Below, piece by piece: positions 1 through 12,900 of a stretch of 64,000 nucleotides of DNA (the first letter of the stretch is position 1; every line of letters starts with the position of its first letter). This DNA comes from Apostichopus japonicus (lineage: Eukaryota > Echinodermata > Holothuroidea > Aspidochirotida > Stichopodidae), in assembly GCF_037975245.1 (NCBI RefSeq), contig NC_092579.1:9105001-9169000 (forward strand), given 5' to 3'. The notes beneath the pieces were generated by a model. It was given only the letters and a program-made list of their open reading frames with translations, was not told where the DNA came from and ran no database searches. The translations under genes and the position numbers were made by a program.

Positions 1-317
1 CTGCCCAGAAGATATCCATTGAAATGTTCAGTTGTAAGTGACAGCAACATACTTTCCTTTTCCTGAATTTAAATAAAAAACTAAATACAATTTAATGGTA
101 AACAATAACTGTTAAAAACAAAATAATAAATATGGGTTACTCCCACTTTGAAAAAAGAACTGTCTGGAAAAATTCCTCTGAAAAGTTAACTTGTAAGTGA
201 CAGCAATATGCTGTCATTTTGAATAAAACTAAAGACTGTTTAATAGTAAGCAATAATCATTGAAAACAAATAATATGTTACTAATGTTTTAAGGCCTTCT
301 TTGTTTAACGATTGATG

Positions 318-1510
318 TCAGCTTCTAGGATATGTATTTGCTGAACCTTGCAGCTTCCTCAGTAAATTGCAGCTTTCTTTCAAACGTTCCACGAATTGTG
401 CTGCAAAAAACAAAGTAAATGAACACTTAAGAATTGACTTATCATGATTTACAGTGACAGTGTGATCCTTAACCTTAAAAAACTCTCTTGCATTGCTAGA
501 TGACTGCTTTCATGGAAAGTTAAGTTCAAACTTTCTTAGGGTTTAGAATGTTTGTTGGTATCCAACCTGAATGGACTAGCAATCACAGTCTAACCAAGAA
601 CCTGCTTTTGTCTCAAATCCAAAGGGACAACCTTCTCACCTAATTGAAAGATGTACTTTGAAGTTGAAGTCATGAACTTGTAATATAAATGGTTACTTGT
701 TTGAAAGCTTTTCATAATGACTAACCTTTTATAGCATTAAACTTCACGGGAGACAACAGCGGTTTTGCATCTCTGTCACTGTTGGATCTTGGGCAAGCTT
801 TCCAAAGGACTTTCGTTTTAAAGTATTGGTACCCCAAATCGACACCAGTAGAGTCTTCACGAACATAGAGTGTTTCTCCTAACTACATATGGCCTCCCAC
901 TTGTCTTCAGGAAGCCAAAAATCTGCACCAATATTGACCTGTGAACAGAAAATATAATATACGTGTAAGCATAGATACAGATATAGCACATGATAACTCA
1001 AATTATCATAAACATACATTTACATTAACAATTTTATAACATATTGGGAGGTAAACATTAAATCTAGGTTCCTCAAATTATAATTATTAGCTTTGCACAG
1101 TATAACACCAAGTTATTTTTCAAAGATTAATAAATCATGTTAACCATGTTCATAATCATCCCAAATCAGTAAAAATTTGGCCAAACTTATGAAGCTTGCA
1201 CATAAAAGATGTACTAGACTGTTTTTTAAACAGTTATGAAAAGTATCTTTAATATCATTACACAGTTGGGTAAAATAGTTAAACTCACTCTTCCATCTTT
1301 TTTCTATATGGCACTTGTTCCTTTGCTTTTTGGACTCTCGGATAAACTCTTTTGTCCTGCAAAGGGTACAAATATGTCATCTTAAAACATAATTTCTTTA
1401 AGCCAAATATAACACTGTTCTCCTCTTCTGTTGTTGCCTCCACACTGGTGTCGTACATCACAGGAAAACTCACCCTTGACCTGGATATTTTGCATTTCAA
1501 TTCTGCCTGG
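318..1510 (-). pseudogene. Putative minus-strand gene fragment, frame broken, unrecognised
   Basis: Several blocks have good splice signals on the minus strand. Block 400-318 follows a strong acceptor (ttttttgcag) and reads AQFVERLKESCNLLRKLQG to a TGA. Block 938-726 has a good acceptor (tgttcacag) and donor (gttagt). Its first part is open as NIGADFWLPEDKWEAICS and its second part as GETLYVREDSTGVDLGYQYF, but these lie in different frames, so one base seems lost near 880. Block 1357-1290 (acceptor tttgcag, donor gtgagt) and a mini block 1510-1478 may be upstream exons, but their frames do not chain cleanly. The protein is not recognised. It may be a pseudogene, an assembly error in a real gene, or partly chance. 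Confidence 0.3.
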
Positions 1511-2944
1511 AAAAAGGAAACAGCAAAGCAGAAGTATTCATCATTTGAAGAAAATGAAATAAAGTCACCACAAAGTAATGTGAGATTTGCTTCCACAATA
1601 GTCTCAAAAAAGAATCCCAAAGTTTAAAGCAGACTGTATAAAGCTGAACATTTGAACCAGAGTGTCATCATGCATCATTGCAACCAGTATCAAATGCCCA
1701 GACTACAGAGATAATAAAACATGGGCTAAATCTTTGTTTGTTTTTATGATCTAAAAATATAAAATTTTAGAAACACAAATGCACTGAGCCAACTTATTTA
1801 TAGGCCTAATCGATTTTAGTTGTTATTTTGCTTGCTCCCTTAACAAGTCTGTTTAGACCTAGGCTAGAGAAGAATCAGTACTTTGTCACACTAAGTTTGT
1901 CTTTTGGTTGTTTTGATTTAGTCTTATTAGAAGTAGTAGTACTAAGGTATATAATACCGGTGACTAGCCAACATAATTTGTTCAGCCTACTGTAACTGCA
2001 AGTTTGAAGGTCTAGCCTTGCTTTATTCAATATCGCATAGCCTACCCATTTAGATTCACATGGGAAATTCAAGAAATGTTTACCAAATGAGTGTAGCCTG
2101 TAGGCTTCAAGTAAACTATTGAGACTTAGTCCCAGCATTTGTTTGTAAATAAATTAGAAGATTATGTGCCACTGTTCAATCTAGTCCAATACACACATAA
2201 CACAATGTGTTTAGAATGCACAGTTTGGTGTTGAAAATGCACTGCAGTACCCAGTAGAAGCCTAGGCTACTCACTGTCATTGCACTTGTGTATTGCTAAA
2301 CGCCAGCCTAACAACGGTTAAACCTACTGCATAACGTAATACTAACCATAATACTAGTACTAGTGCCAGTGGCTTGACAATTAACTTAGTTTTACCTCCA
2401 AGTTTAAGGAATAACAGGTGGGCCGATGATGGCGGTTAATTCTTCCATTCTTCTATAGACCTTCTCGGGTGAGTTACAGTTGAAAGTTGCTTAGAAATTT
2501 TCTCAAAAAAAAAAACTGCCGTTGCATCGCGGTTTCGAAATTGAATATGGTGTTGAAGTCAAAGGTTAACTTAAACCTCGTACAAAATGTAATTATCAAA
2601 AATGGAGAAAATTGTCTTAGGCCTCCCAATTTGAGAGTTTCGTGTCACTGGAAATTGTAAAAGCGATAATTTTAAAATTTAAACAACAATAAATAAGAAA
2701 AGGATTGAATCATAATATAATTTATACATTAATTATTGTTATCTTCATCTTTATTTGGCAATATGCGTCTTACGTTCATAGACTATGAATCACTGATCTA
2801 AATATAGATGCGAGCTCGTCTCAATCATGCAGGTGTATGCTACCTATTAAATCATATACTATCTAACCGGAAGGGTGACATCCCTATGTTCCGACCTCTC
2901 TATGTTCCGACGTTTCTCTTTTCCGACAACACCATATAAATTTG

Positions 2945-3205
2945 GACTGATAATTTTTTTGGACCAACAAATTTTTTGACCAACATGTTTTCGGACCCAA
3001 TTTTTTCGGAACAAAATTTTTTTCCACCAGATTTCTTCGGACCAAATTTTTTTTCGACTAACATGATTTCGGACCAACAATTTTTCGGACCAAATTTTTT
3101 GGGGAGACTTCATTTTTTTGGGCCCAAATTTTTCGGACCCACTTTTTGGGGCACTCAATTTTGGTCCGAAAAATTTGGTCCAAAAGAATGTTGGTCCAAA
3201 CAAAA
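2945..3205. repeat. Degenerate short repeat built on TTTTCGGACCAAA, changing orientation
   Basis: About fifteen imperfect copies of a roughly 15-17 bp unit (ttttttcggaccaaa and variants) run from 2945 to about 3145. From about 3158 to 3205 the same unit appears in the opposite orientation (ttggtccgaaaaatttggtc). The two halves could pair as a hairpin. Open frames here (FGPKFFGP-type peptides on both strands) follow from the repeat and are not genes. Confidence 0.8.
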
Positions 3206-3284
3206 TTTAATTGTGTTAGTACGAGTACATAATGTACACCAGTTATGATCCAATTATCACAGAATAGTCGAAAATTTACCGGTT

Positions 3285-3690
3285 TCAACTTGTCGGGTAC
3301 CTGTTGTTCTCTACAGGTTAACAGGTACCTGCTTAGAGCAACTGGTACCTCTTAAACGAGCTGTATTTGTTAAAAGTAACTGGTTTAACAGATGCCTGTT
3401 AAAACCAACTGGTACCTGTTGAATGCAACTGGTGTAACAGGTACCTGTTAAAGCAGTTGTTTTCAACAGGTATATTACCTGTTGAAAGCAACTGATTTAA
3501 CAGGTACCTGTTAAACCCAACTGGTACCTGTTAACAGCTCACAGGTAATTTACCTGTTGCAACAGGTAATTAACTGGTATGAACTGGTTTTGGTCGCAAT
3601 ACCTGTTAAAACCAGTTGTCGTGAACAGGTACCTGTTAGTTCCAGTTAAAACCAGTTGAAATTTTAACAGGTATTAACAGGAATATTTCA
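3285..3690. repeat. Degenerate array centred on palindrome CAGGTACCTG
   Basis: Many copies of a loose unit of about 20-25 bp, with CAGGTACCTG or ACAGGTACCTGTTA next to AACTGG or its complement CCAGTT. Because the core is a palindrome, both strands carry the unit. It starts about 80 bp after the preceding TTCGGACC array. Confidence 0.8.
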
Positions 3691-5350
3691 AATATATATC
3701 AAGAACACCGACGAAAGTAAGACATTGGCTATTTTAATACCTTAAAATTACGGTATAGATCAACTCGATTATCGAAATCGAAACTTCTCTCCTTTAGATT
3801 CAAAACGGGACAAAACCTCATTGTTTCGTTGGTGCAAACAATTAGACGATTTTCAAAATTTCGTCCATTTTACTTTTCACCCAATAGTTTACATTTAAAA
3901 ACATACGTTATCTGTTCAGTACCAGATTTATACATCGATCGCCCTAACAAACAAAAATGTGGTGATCGACTAAGCCTAGATAACGTGAGAGAACAGTTCT
4001 TTTCTGAAAGTAATACATTTCGATTGAAATAAAACAAACTTTATTATAAAGAAAAGAACGACGACTCGATCCTTCGAAACGAAGTACTTATTTATTCGAA
4101 TGTGCCAACAATTAGTGCCCGTAGTACCCGTACAGTGAATTTTTTAACATGGGGATAGCTGCCATAAATGAATTTTGTTTGTTACTATATATATTACCAT
4201 GCCAGTGTCAGTTGTATATGCTTACTGCTGAAAGACTTACAGTAGATTATCATAAGTACAGACTGACTGCGTTAGTTATATAGAAACCCTATGATGACCT
4301 ACAATACTATTACCTGTGAAGAAAACGCGGTAAGGCGTATTTCCTAAAATAAATACAATTCGTGAAATGTTTACTTTTGGCATGAAACTGCCAAATATCT
4401 GCAAATGCTTCATCTATCGAGGGTTTTGCCCCCCCCCCCCCGAGCCCGGCACAGAGCTGTCCTTCTTAACCCATGCACTCACGGCAGATACCAAAATGTC
4501 ATTGAAGCTACCCATATCAATGGTAATCTTCTTTAAATATTAAAAGTAATTGTATTTTATTATCCGTATTAATCTGAGTCTCGCGTTAAATGTCTATATG
4601 GTATAAGTTGTTATGTGTTACCAAGCTCGCTTACTTGAGGTAGTTACTATTTCAGGTTGTAACTTGAATCGTTATATTGACAAAGTGATGGTACGCTTAA
4701 AAACTTTCATCAAGTCATCTATATATGTGGGTATTTAGTCTAAGAAAACACATTCAAGATGTCTTGACCTTCAGTATAAAGAACAGGATAATAATTTCAA
4801 TTTTTTATATATATATTTATATAGGGACGTCAATTAATTGCAGTTTACAAGAAAGTTTGCATATTGCGGAAGTGAAGTGATATTTTCTATACAAGGTAAG
4901 TTTCAGATTGGGTTGTGTGTTCCAGTTGCAGAATTGCGTGCAATGTAACACTCTGTTTAGCCATAGCACCGAAGTACATTGATATGTCAGTAGTGCAAGA
5001 TCTGCCTACTATAGAATTACACAACTTTGCTTATATCTGCAAACGACAATACCTTCGCAGAGAGTCGATCGTAGGGGCCGAAGGGCCAGTGACCCCGACT
5101 AGTTAAAACTAAGGGTACAATAAGCCTACACCTTACCTGTAATAATTGTACTTCGTATATCAAACATAATACGCAATCCTTGGATTACAAAGGGATATTC
5201 TAACTTCAATTAAAAGAAACAATAAACTTTTGTAGAAATCTCCACCCAAAAAGTCACAAATAAACAGAAGCCTACCCAGATATCGCAACAGATTGCTTCA
5301 TGTTCTTGGAATAAAAAAAACTCTCTAATAGACTCCCATCTATACAAAAT
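3691..5350. other. No recognisable gene
   Basis: AT-rich sequence with a poly-C tract at about 4430-4441 and a short AT run at 4806-4825. Small open frames at 3829-4032 and 4915-5106 show no domain, splice context or homology that I can see. Confidence 0.5.
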
Positions 5351-5359
5351 AAAAGTGAT

Positions 5360-6790
5360 GAAAGACATTTTGGAAAATTATCGTCCAATTTCCGTTTCAC
5401 CACGCTTCTCTGAAATCCTTGAGCGCCTTATGTTTAATCGTATTCACAACTTCTTGAAAGAAAATAACATCCTATATAACAGATAATATGGTTTTGTCCT
5501 GGTCACTCAACCGAGCTAGCTCTCATTGATGCTGTAAATCTCTCATGCTTTAGATAAAAAAAAACCTCAGTGGGTATTTTCCTTGACATTAGTGAGGCGT
5601 TTGACATAATTAATCACAATTGATTCTCCTAACAAAGCTCTCTTAATATGGTATCAGAGGTACAGCACATTCCTGGTTCAATAGTTACATTTCAAAAAGA
5701 CATCAGTTCACCTCGTTTAATCATAATAGCTCTGACCCCATGCAGATAAATTGTGGAGTACCACAAGGTTTCCATTTTGGAACCACTTCATGTTAATTTT
5801 ATATGTCAATCACATAAATCACATATGCCAGGATACATCAGTACTCTTCTTTGCTGATGATGAAAATATTTTCTTCACGGGAGAAGATGCTAAACTTGTT
5901 CAGGATAAAAATTAATAACGAATTAAACCATTTCAATGAATGGTTCAAAGCCAATAAAAAAAATTATCTTTCAATATGAATAAAACAAAGTTTGTTGTAT
6001 TTGGTATGTGTAGCAAAAGTGGGATTTAGAGATCTTGAATAATATCGACATCAAAAAAGTCGACAACGCTAAATTTCTGGAAATCACAATTGATTCAAGT
6101 CATACTTGGCGGAACCATATTCATTCAATTTCCATAACGGTAGCGAGAGCTGTTGGTAATATTTCAAAAGTTAAGAACTATTTAAGGCGTAATGTCCCTA
6201 GAAATTTTTACAACACTATAATTCTTCCGCATCTTTCATATTGTTCCACCATTTGGTCGGGCGGCTATTCTTCTGAGAGGACTAAACTAACAGTCTTACA
6301 ACAGCGAGCTATTCGACATATTGGGAACGCACCTCAGTGTGCGAATACCAGTAAGTTATTTTCTTCACTGAATATTATTTTAATTATCAGATCTAATTCC
6401 GAAAAATCTTGCTACTTTTGCTTTTAAAGTATTAACACAAAGGCATGTACCATCTTCATTCAACAGTTTCTTTGAACATAATTATCAGGTGCACAACTGC
6501 AGAACCAGAAAAAACACACAACATACGTTGTTAATCCTGCAAAAAAAACATTGCCCTATTAAATGTACGAAACCGTTCGATAACTGTTTGGAATTCCCTA
6601 TCAGATCATTTGAAATCTACACTTCCAATCTACAAAAAACAACTAACTAGGACCCTTGCTCTACCCGTTAAGCCATAAATGTTTTTTAGAGCACTTCCTT
6701 TCACAACTCTTTGTATTTTTGTTACTTTATATTTATATTCACATTTTATTGAATTGTGATAAAACAAATAAATAAATGAAATGAAATGTG
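5360..6790 (+). pseudogene. Decayed non-LTR retrotransposon reverse transcriptase
   Basis: Fragments in shifting frames read as a reverse transcriptase: NYRPISVSPRFSEILERLM (from about 5378), FLDISEAFDIINH (about 5580), NCGVPQG (about 5750) and an FADD-type catalytic box (about 5850). The C-terminal part is open at 6035-6427 (LGITID-like FLEITIDSSHTW, NTIILPHLSYCSTIW). It is riddled with stops and frameshifts and is inactive. The 3' end at about 6760-6785 is an AAATAAATGAAATG-type tail, as expected for target-primed insertion. The family is probably CR1/Jockey-like; the clade is not settled. Confidence 0.8.
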
Positions 6791-6921
6791 GCTCTTCAGA
6801 CACTAATATTCTATTTTCTTTTAATAATCCTTAACACATATCACCCACGGATCACAAATCATATTTTCCACACCCATCTCTTAGGTAAATCCTTTCTTTT
6901 TTTCTTTTTCTTTTTGTCAAT

Positions 6922-9900
6922 ATGAGACTTAAAGCCAATATGAAGACTTCCTTGATGATAATGTACATCGCCATGATTGTATGCAAATCTGGCGATGCGT
7001 TTATACCTGACATAGAACACTTACCATGCAGGGATGCAGGTATGTAGTTAGTTCTAAGATTAGCTTTCTATGAAACTGTCACTGAATTGCGTATCAAAGG
7101 TCAGGGCAGTAGCCTTTGTGGAATCCTTAAGATGCAAGTTGAGGAACATCAAGAAATAATTACATTGAATTGTTGATGTATTGCATTGTTGTAGCATGTT
7201 GCATTTTGGGTGGGTCATTTCTTGAAAGGGGCCATCATGACACAATCTAAGCGGACAACCAGCAGTCCGTTTGACGCGTAGTGTAGCAAGAGAATTTTTG
7301 CCAAAAAATGCTCCCATATTGCCGGAAATGACACTGCCCAGGCTTGTAAGTTGCATCTAAACATTCTTTACTTTGAGATCAAGAAAAATAAGAAAAAAAA
7401 TTATTTGCTATGGTCATTGCTTTACACTGAAGTAAAGATATCAAAGCACGCGTGGGCATTCTGATGTTAGCCTTAGCCTATACATGCTGAGGGGAGGCCA
7501 TATGAGAAATTTAGGTGCAAATTCAATGTTAGGTTTGTGCTATCGTGATTTGTTTGACATGTCAAAGAGGGACCTACTAGGGGTGGGGAGGCTTATGAGC
7601 TGAGTGGGTGGGCCATGTAGGGGCTTGGACGGCCGCGTACCCCTAGTCAGTATGTTAAAAGGCCCTGACATATACGCATACCTCTAAGTATTCGATCGAT
7701 TTTGATGCTCGTTTTACAACTGAGTTTGATGGTTTGGTGCTTAGTTCTTTAGCCATAGTTGTTCTGGATACTGTGATTGTTCTGATACTACAATTTGGTC
7801 GATAATATATGATGTTCGATTGCTGTTTATTGTGGAATAGTCGCCAAGCTTTTCTCCTAGCCTTCGTCTGGTAGTCAACATCAACGGTTCTTGGTTGCTC
7901 TATAGATTGCTATAGCGGTAACATAATAACAAAATTAACACCGGTACTTAATGGAAAAAACATGAAATAATACCAATTAATGGCCATGTGGTTCTCTGAA
8001 AATGTTTATATATTCACTGGCTAGCCAGCCCCTTCCGTGGTGACGTATTATTGTACATTGTATTTTCTTATAGCGCGGAACGTATATGTCAGAATTTGTT
8101 TCTCAGACAAAATTTTAATAACTCTAACGCGTTTTAAAAATGTCCGTTTTGTATTGAAAAGATCCCATACCACCAAACTTGATTCAATTGAGCTATACGA
8201 CCCTGAAGGAAGCTGATGGAAACTGGATACTTTTGTACAATATATCCTGGGAACCTCCGTCACAGTATGGATGTAAGTAACATGGGTACCTCCATCACAT
8301 GTGTGCACGTTAGTATCATTGGAACCACATAAGTATGCAGTACGTAACTATCCTTGCAGCCAACGCTATAGTATGTACGTAATATGGAGCCTTCAGTACA
8401 CATGGAGCTTCCAACACAGTATGCACATAAGTATCATGGAAACCTCCGCCAGAGTATGCATGTAACATGGAGCCTCCAACACAGTATGTACATAAGTATC
8501 AAGTCAGCCCTTACCACAGTATCCACATAACTTTCATGTTTCAGTTTGTTATGATATTTCCCAACCAAAATTTCCATACATTTTGATTTCTTCTTTCTTG
8601 TTTTACCCTTTTCTTTTGCTTTGAATTCTTGTAATTGCTATTGTCAGTGTAAAAGATTGCACATAAGTCTCTCATACCGCAACGAGGAAATATAGAGAGT
8701 AAAATGAAACATAACCTTCATGGGCACCTCTACCACAGTATGCACGTAATGTATTCTAGGAACCTCTACCACAGCATGCACGCAATGTACTCTAGGATCC
8801 TCTACCATCGTACTGTGTACTTAAATAGTATGGAAGGTAATAAATCATGACTATATAATTGATGATTCATAAGGGATTTTTATCATTCATCACCTGAAGT
8901 AGATACATACAAAAGGAAGATTTATACCTTATTCTTTATTCCTTATGAGGAAGTTGGTTGACTTAAAATATCGTGTAAGTGCATGCATTTGTAATAGCAT
9001 ACCATCTAAGAAATGTGCTCTTTATGGCAACGAGGTCAATTCTGGAAAAAAAGTGAAAAACAAAAGAATGTTCATGAGATATGATATTTGCCCAAATCTC
9101 TGAGGAAACACAATTAACTTGCGTATAAGAAATATCGTTGAGTGATATGCTTTTATTGAGTTTGATGACGAAATTGATCTTAATTTGCCCATCGTCGATG
9201 AGATCAATGTTATCGCAAATGTATATTTTAACCTTTGACGATAGAACGTTTGCATCAATTCTCATCACTTACTTGGTAATGCATAAAATAACTGTTAACA
9301 ACGCTTGCTTTACAAAATATTCGCAACTATGGCAACAGCAATATATTACAAAATGGTTATGCTTGTGCGTAATGACCACTTTAACAGAGAGTCTGTGATT
9401 TAGCAAAAAGAAAGTCACTCAGATTATACTGCGGGTTCGAGCACTTGTCTTTTTTTCCTTTTTTTCCGATGTCAAATAAATATAAAACGTGATGTCTGTT
9501 TAATGAACGCGGAGAGGCGGTTGTGGCTTGGTTAACGAGGTGAATTATTCACACTCCCAACAAGTGATACATATGTGGATTGTCTAAAGGACGCATTGCC
9601 CCTTTGAAGTGATTTCTACGCGCGCCTACTACAGATGCGATTTTAATTACTTGCCCTTCCTTCCAGACGGAAAATGGCTTAGATGAATATGAATATCGAA
9701 ACTAGTAAACGTTGTCAATTCCAAAACAACAACTTTATTTATTGTTTCTGAAATCGAAGTTTGCTTCGGCCGTTTTAGAACATTTAGTAGGATATTGTTA
9801 TAGTTTTTCCCCACTAATGTGACACACACTTCGTGTTTTGGGTCATTCTTTTGAAGGTTAAGTTAGAGACTTTCAGAGATGAATTAGAATCCATTTAATG

Positions 9901-12900
9901 GTAAAATCAGTAGTTCATTATTATAGATCATTTTCAATAACTCATAAACACGAATGCCTGATATAGTTATTCTAATTCGTGATAATTTTTAAAGGAATTG
10001 TATTTTATTATTCCAGATATGTCAAAGATTTTAAATATAATGCCACCTATTTACAACGTCGTTTGACTGAGAATTAGTTACCCGTGCATGCTGCCACTCC
10101 AGACTATTTTTGGTAACCTGGAAGCTATCGTATTGTAACGTGAATGGCCTTTATGCTGCAGTACAGAGACTGCACTTCTCCGCGTGTGCAACGACCTCCT
10201 GCAGACTGTTGACAGAGGCGACGAGGCGGTACTGGTTCTCTTAGATTTCTCGGCCGCTTTTGACACTATTGACCATCCTGTGTTGATTGCGCGCCTAGAG
10301 GAGCGATATGGAATCACGGATAAGGCGCTGGACTGGTTTGTTTCCTACCTTGAAAACCGCAAGCAAGCTGTTGCTGTTGAGACTGCACTCTCCGACGCGC
10401 TTCTAATGGACTGCGGCATGCCGCAGGGATCGGTAGCAGGACCTGTTATCTTTACAATGTATAGCGCTCCGATCGAAGACATAGCCTCTTCCAATGGCAT
10501 CGAGTGTATGACATACGCAGATGACACACAGCTGCATATTTCTATGAATCCTTCAAACAGAGACGTTTCTGTGTCCAAACTTGAACAGTGTCTTGCCGAC
10601 ATAAAATCATGGACTGTACGCAACAAACTTCAGTTAAATGACAGCAAAACTGAAGTGATTCATGTCACATCGCGAAACATGAAGGCGACGCCCTTATCTG
10701 GAATTAGGGTAGGTGACACTAACGTAGAACCAACCTCCTCTGCGCGCAATCTGGGAGTTATTTTAGATAGTCAGCTAACTATGAGGGAACATGTTAATAA
10801 CGTCTGTCGGAACGCAACTAACGCCATCAGAAGCATCGGAAGGATTAGACATTATCTCGATCAGGATACAACTGAGAAACTGGTTCACGCCTATGTCACC
10901 TCGCGTTTAGACAACTGCAATGCCCTTCTCTACGGCCTCCCGGACTCTGAAATCATAAAGCTGCAAAGAATCCAGAATACTGCAGCTAGACTGGTGACGC
11001 GCACTAAAAAGTATGACAGCATATCTGAGATCATGAGCGGTCTTCACTGGCTTTCCATCCGCCAAAGAATTGCATTTAAGATCAACCTGCTCACATTCAA
11101 GTGTCTCCATGGACTTGCTCCTCCATATTTAACTGACCTTATCACGCGATACAATCCTTGTCGGTCACTTCGCTCTTCATCTCAGAACCTAATCAAACCC
11201 CCTTCTCGCCGACCACGCACCGCCTATGGACGCCGATCATTCGTAGAAGCCGCTCATACAGAATGGAACATTTTGCCACAACATATCAGGACTGCATCTT
11301 CTGTGGACAATTTTAAAACAAAACTGAAAACTCATCTCTTTACCCAGTAATTCATTGTCTATATATGTTAGTGCTTTTTTATCCATGGTTATTGCCTTTT
11401 GTGTGCTATTTTACTTTTTATCATTCGGTCATATGCTTCTTTAGCTGTGTGTTTGACTTGTATTCTTTATGTATTTTTTGACCTTTTTATTTGTAAAGCG
11501 CCCTGAGACTTCTGTTACGGGCGCTTAATAAGAACTGTTTATTATTATTATTATTATTATTTATACTCATCCGTAGTAAGCTGTACACTTAGCTACATAG
11601 CCAGCCATGTCATGAATATTCATAATCTTTTAGGATGTAATTTTGGGAGGTTAAATGTTAATTGATGTGTTTTGTTGTCTAATTAAGAGAGTTATCGATT
11701 TAGTAAACCAACATTATCATTAAGTTAAATGTCTACGACATGTCTGCACATGTTTGAGGGCATAATGTTATTGTTGTTAATTAAATAGTTAAAGGGATTG
11801 TACTTCCCATGTTGTACTGTTCTATTGCGTGGTATAGGCACCAGAGTGAGAAGCCGAATAAACGCCTGTAAAATTGGTCTTTTCTGAAGAAGTTGCATTC
11901 ACACACTCTAAAGTCTTGTGCGCAGAGTCATTTTTGTTGTGTATTTGTGACCTGGCCTGGTCTCTAGTTGCTGCTCTGCGGTTAATTGATACACAGGCTA
12001 GCGTCGATTTCTCCATACAGATCTTCTGGCAGTATTCTTGGCCGTGCTAAGGACCCCTCGGAACGCAACAGTATATATAGTTACTTTCACCGGTCACTAT
12101 CATCTTGACCAATTGTAGCAAAACAAGTCAATATCAATGTGATTCACCTATAACGTGTCTTTCCCTTCAAGTGTTTTCGACACGGTACCGTGTCCCTACC
12201 ATTTATGTTTTCTAACACCAGTCTGTTATGTCCTGTGCATAGATGTGATATACTTTACCGATCTCCAAATTGAGACAACTAATATGAGTCTTAATCCATG
12301 GGTTTTCCGAAGATGTGAAGAAGCTCTGCAAGCAGTGATGGCGGGCCCAAAGGACAATCTGTCGGTGAGTTAGGTTGCCGTTAAAACGCATAACTGTATA
12401 CTTACAATAACCTGCAGCCATTATATTTACAAACATGGTACTTCTTAGCAATCAATCTACCAGAAGTTTTGGAGGGATCAACATCTTCATCATTATGATT
12501 ATTATTATTACTATTGTAATCCTCACTCAATTGGCTTAACGCACTTCGCATATCTACTTTCTGCAAGGAGATATGGTAACTCAATATTACAATGATATGC
12601 ATTTACTGGTTGTTATAACGCCAATATTTTACAACCAGATGCATATCGTGTATCCTTACTGGATGTTGAAGCCAGCTTAAGGCTTGGTTATAATCTGACT
12701 GTTATTTATACCTAACTTCCGGGTATGGACTTAATTACAATCATCTCATTGTTGTTTGATAAAACATTTATCTCAAACCTATATTCAGCCATTTGGTTAT
12801 TTTAAAACGAGGAATCGTCTACATTCTAGTCACAGCTTATGCCATTGTTTCACAATCTCTGTATTTCCCCTCTTTCTCATGGTTCTTTTCAAACTATGCA

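Noticed and set aside
2859-3288. Overlapping open frames rich in FGPKFF-type residues on both strands
   Set aside because: They are translations of the TTCGGACC repeat array and exist in several frames at once.
10078-10626. Minus-strand frames over the retrotransposon
   Set aside because: Shadows of the reverse transcriptase frame on the + strand.
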